In this document: positions 60,955-64,000 of the stretch, piece by piece
Numbering within the stretch: the stretch's first letter is position 1
Layout of the letters: each line of letters starts with the position of its first letter
NCBI GenBank assembly: GCA_013398175.1
Contig: VZRZ01003118.1
Location: 66,763 to 130,762, forward strand
Direction of reading: 5' to 3'
DNA length: 64,000 nucleotides
Source: Climacteris rufus
Lineage: Eukaryota > Chordata > Aves > Passeriformes > Climacteridae
Translations under genes and position numbers: made by a program
The notes under the pieces: model-generated
The model's input: only the letters and a program-made list of their open reading frames with translations
Told to the model about the DNA's origin: nothing
The model's database searches: none

Positions 60955-61472
60955 ATCATCCGGGGGAATCATCTCAATCCAACCTTGCCAGGGACAGGGA
61001 CCTGGGGGATCATCCCAATCCAACCCCCTGTTATGGGGAGGAACCTGGGGATCATCCCAATCCAATCCCCCTGCTATGGGCAAGAACCTGGGGATCATCC
61101 CAATCCAACCCTGCCGGGGACCTGGGGCATCATCCCAATCCAACCCAGACAGGGGCAGGGACCGTGAGCATCATCCGGGGGATCATCCCAATCCAACCCA
61201 GACAGGGGCAGGGACTGTGAGCATCATCTGGGGGATCATCCCAATCCAACCCCCTGCCATGGGCAATAATCTGGGGATCATCCCAATCCAACCCTGCCAG
61301 GGACAGGGACTGGGGGGATCATCCAAATCTAACCCTGCCAGGGACAGGAACCTGGGGATCATCCCAATCCAACCCTGGGAAACCTGGGGATCAACCCTGC
61401 CAGGGACCTGGGGATCATCCCAATCCAACCCTCCCAGGGACAGAACCTGGGGATCATCCCATCCCACCCCTG
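60955..61472. repeat. 30-50-bp minisatellite derived from a CR1 3' end
   Basis: About 12 units with core GGGGATCATCCCAATCCAAC followed by variable CCCTGCCAGGGACAGGAACC. The antisense of the unit (GTTGGATTGGGATGATCCCC) corresponds to the terminal CR1 word GTTGGAACTGGATGATCTT. The array runs straight into an antisense CR1 body at 61475. Confidence 0.85.
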
Positions 61473-61740
61473 CCATGGGCACCTTCCACCATCCCAGGCT
61501 GCTCCAAGCTCTGTCCAGCCTGGCCTTGGACACTTCCAGGGATGGGGCAGCCACAGCTTCTCTGGGCACCCTGTGCCAGGGCCTCCCCACCCTCACAGGC
61601 AGGAATTTCTTCCTAAAATCCCATCTAACCCTGCTCCCTTTAACTCTGAAGCTGTTCCCCTGGTCCTGTCCCTCCAAGTTCTTGTAAATAGTCCCTCTGC
61701 ATCTTTCCCTTGTCCCAGGTGCTCCCACCCTCCTGGCCTG
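61473..61740 (-). mobile_element. CR1 LINE 3' fragment, antisense
   Basis: CTGTCCAGCCTGGCCTTGG, CAGGGATGGGGCAGCCACAG, CTGTGCCAGGGCCTCCCCAC, GGAATTTCTTCCTAAAATCC and CCTGGTCCTGTCCCTCC, antisense CR1 order. Confidence 0.9.
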
Positions 61741-64000
61741 TGGCCACAAAACAGCAGCAGCAGCAAAGCCCTGCCCCTAAAACCAAACAAGTCTTGGAAA
61801 ACTGGGAGTTTGTTCAGCCCGTGGCTCTTCCTCAGGCCCTGTGCTGCTCAGCTGCAGGGCAGGAGAAGCTCTTGTCCTGCTGTTACTCCCAGACTGGGGT
61901 TTGTGTGATTTCCATGGGGTTTGTGTGACTTCCATGGTTGAAATCACAGATTTCCTCCCTCAACAAAGGTACCTGAGATCACCAACTCTTTATAAACTGT
62001 AAACCAGGACTGCTGTGTCCCAGCCTGCGAGTGCCACGGCTCTCCCAGTGCCTGGAGGAGTCTGGGCTCCCTTCCAGGGTCAGATCCTGAGTGCAGCAGG
62101 GCCACGGTGCTGTCCCAGGGCTGTCCCAGCCCTGCAGAGCCCCGGGTGTACAGCCACAGGAGCCCCAGCTCCGGATGGGACACGGGGACCTGTCCTTCCC
62201 CCCGGGCTGGCACAGGCAGCACCCTGCAGGCTCTGCTGCTGCAGCCCTGGGCTGCTCTGGGCTCTGAAGGCTCCACAGCACTGCCAAGTCCCAGAATAGC
62301 TTTTTTTCCGCTAATTCCATCTGTAAAAACACCTTCTCTGTTGCATTTTCCATGTGATTATTCCCCTGGCCCTGTCCAGGCCGTGCTGCACCACAAACCT
62401 CCTGCTGGAGGGAACTGTGGCTTGGAAGCCCAGGGATGGGAGATTGTTGTAAATAAAGTGTGTGGAAAAGGAATCCTGCAGCTCTGCTCAGGAAAATGTC
62501 TTTTTGTGCTCAAAGGATGATTTCAAATGGATTAAAAGGCTCGGTGTGCCCAGCTGCTCACAGCCCTTGGGGCAAAGCTGTGCCAGGGGGAGCTGAATGG
62601 AGCTTGGGCAGACCTTGCAGGGAAGGATGGGCAGAGGGAGGGATGGACAGATGTGCTCTGGGTGCAGGGGGGATGCAGCTCCCAGGAGTTCTTCCCAAGG
62701 GTCCTCTCAGGCCATCCCAGCATGAGGCAACTCCCCAGGGAGGTTACATCAGCCCCGGAGTTATGGGCACTTCTGGGGCTCAGCAGCAAGAGAGTGAAGT
62801 CTTCTTACCTGACCATCCTCCCCCTGGTGAACAGCATTGCCATCATTTTCTTTATAAGACTCTTTATGGAGAAAATTAAACTGTTTTAGTTAGACTTTAG
62901 ATACATTTATGGTGTCAGTGGGCTGATAAAGCCCCAGCAGGAAATAAACCCAGTGCTGGTGATTCCCTGGCACAGCCTGGTGCAATCCAGAGCAGAGGAG
63001 CTCCTCAGGATGGGACAGAGCTGCTCCTGTGAGCAGGATTCTCTCCTGGGAGAGCTGGGAAAACACCACAGAGGCACCCAGCAGTTTTTAGGGAATGCTT
63101 TCCCTTGGGAAGGAGGGCTGAGATGAGAACCTCCTCCCCTGTCCCTTCCAGCCCAACAACCCCGCGGCCCCACACCCTGCCAGGGCAGCCAAGGGTTTTG
63201 CTGTTTTTATCTCACTGTCTGTGAACAGGCCCAGGGCTGTGAATGAGGCAGAGGAGGGACAAATGACCCTGCCCAAGGTCAGTTTATAGTCAGAACTGGG
63301 GAAGGCCAGGCTCATCTCCATCACTTGCATCTCCTGGAGGAGGAGGAGAAGGCAGGAAGGGCCAATTCCTGCTGATGAAAGGGCTCCTGCTGAGGACACC
63401 AGCCTGAGTCCCCCACTTGCCAAAGGGCCTCAGTGTCCCAGCAGGGGACAGACCCAGGAGCTGCGCTGTCCCAGAGCCAAAGGCTGCACCCCAGGGTCCC
63501 TCCTGGAGTTCCAGGGGCTGAGGAAAGGCCACAGAGCCGAGAGGAAATGTTCTTCTCACCTGTCCTCCTGTGCCCCCTGCCTGGCTGTGGCTCTATAAAT
63601 ACTCCAGGAGGGTGATAAAGGGAGGATTTGCTGCTGAGGCTTTGTCAGGCACAGTCAGAGCTGACTGTGCCACTGTTAATGATGCCTCAGCAGCAGCTGG
63701 ACGGCTTTAAATCCTTCTGATGCTTTGAAATGTTCCCTCGGGGGGAGTTTAAGGAGTAAAGGTTGTGGCTGATGCTGATTGCTTCCCCTCCAGAAAGCGT
63801 TGGAGACACTGATTGCTGCATGCAGGGTTGTTCTCCTGGCTCCCAGCGCCTGTTCCTGGAAAAACACCCCCCTGGAATGGCAAGAAGTTGCTTCTGCAGA
63901 TCTCTAAGTGCTGAAAAGCAATTAATGTGCTGCCAGCATGTGCTTATCCACCCATGTGCACTTCCCCTGGCAGACAAAACTGAGCTGGGAAGAGAAAGCA
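61741..64000. other. Right end: 3' flank of the SLC26A2-like gene, no further gene seen
   Basis: AATAAA at 62452-62457 and 62943-62948 are possible transcript ends. No exon of a following gene was recognised on either strand. Confidence 0.45.

Noticed and set aside
59163..60959. A 598-codon open frame on the minus strand
   Set aside because: It is the shadow of the GC-rich second coding exon of the SLC26A2-like gene and shows no protein-family features.

Overview
The window comes from a bird genome, probably a songbird. It has intron-bearing vertebrate genes. It also carries many CR1 LINE fragments, two LTR remnants that look like avian endogenous-retrovirus LTRs, GC-rich gene ends, short introns and many minisatellites. 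The three large runs of N lie in or beside tandem or GC-rich repeats. All calls come from reading the sequence and from remembered family proteins; no database search was run.

Layout, with every gene on the plus strand. (1) 1550-8992 holds the last nine coding exons of PPARGC1B (PGC-1beta coactivator), followed by a long 3'UTR to about 13.5 kb. (2) 18021-21865 and about 23815-29482 hold two tandem TRIM genes (RING, two B-boxes, coiled coil) with the same 96/234/23-nt exon series and no SPRY domain. The first ends in an FG-rich, nucleoporin-like tail. The second has an interferon-response-like element 31 bp before its ATG and an unresolved C-terminus. (3) About 33.06-43.1 kb holds SLC26A2: a CpG-rich candidate non-coding first exon and two coding exons (39169-39801 and 41587-43083). 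(4) 57006-60698 holds a second SLC26 sulfate-transporter-type gene with the same two-coding-exon structure, a tandem paralogue of SLC26A2. The rest is intergenic or intronic DNA with CR1 pieces, LTRs and minisatellites.

The genes do not form one pathway. PPARGC1B is a nuclear coactivator of mitochondrial and lipid genes. The SLC26 pair would be plasma-membrane anion/sulfate exchangers. The TRIM pair would be ubiquitin ligases, possibly in innate immunity. PPARGC1B and SLC26A2 are near each other in mammals, with PDE6A between them. Here the TRIM pair occupies that interval and no PDE6A coding exon was seen.

The observations most worth following are the FG-tailed TRIM protein, the frame conflict and in-exon 66-bp repeats of the second TRIM, the SLC26A2 tandem paralogue, a 50-bp intronic array carrying a splice-acceptor-like motif in nearly every unit, and a minisatellite that appears to have grown out of the 3' end of a CR1 element.
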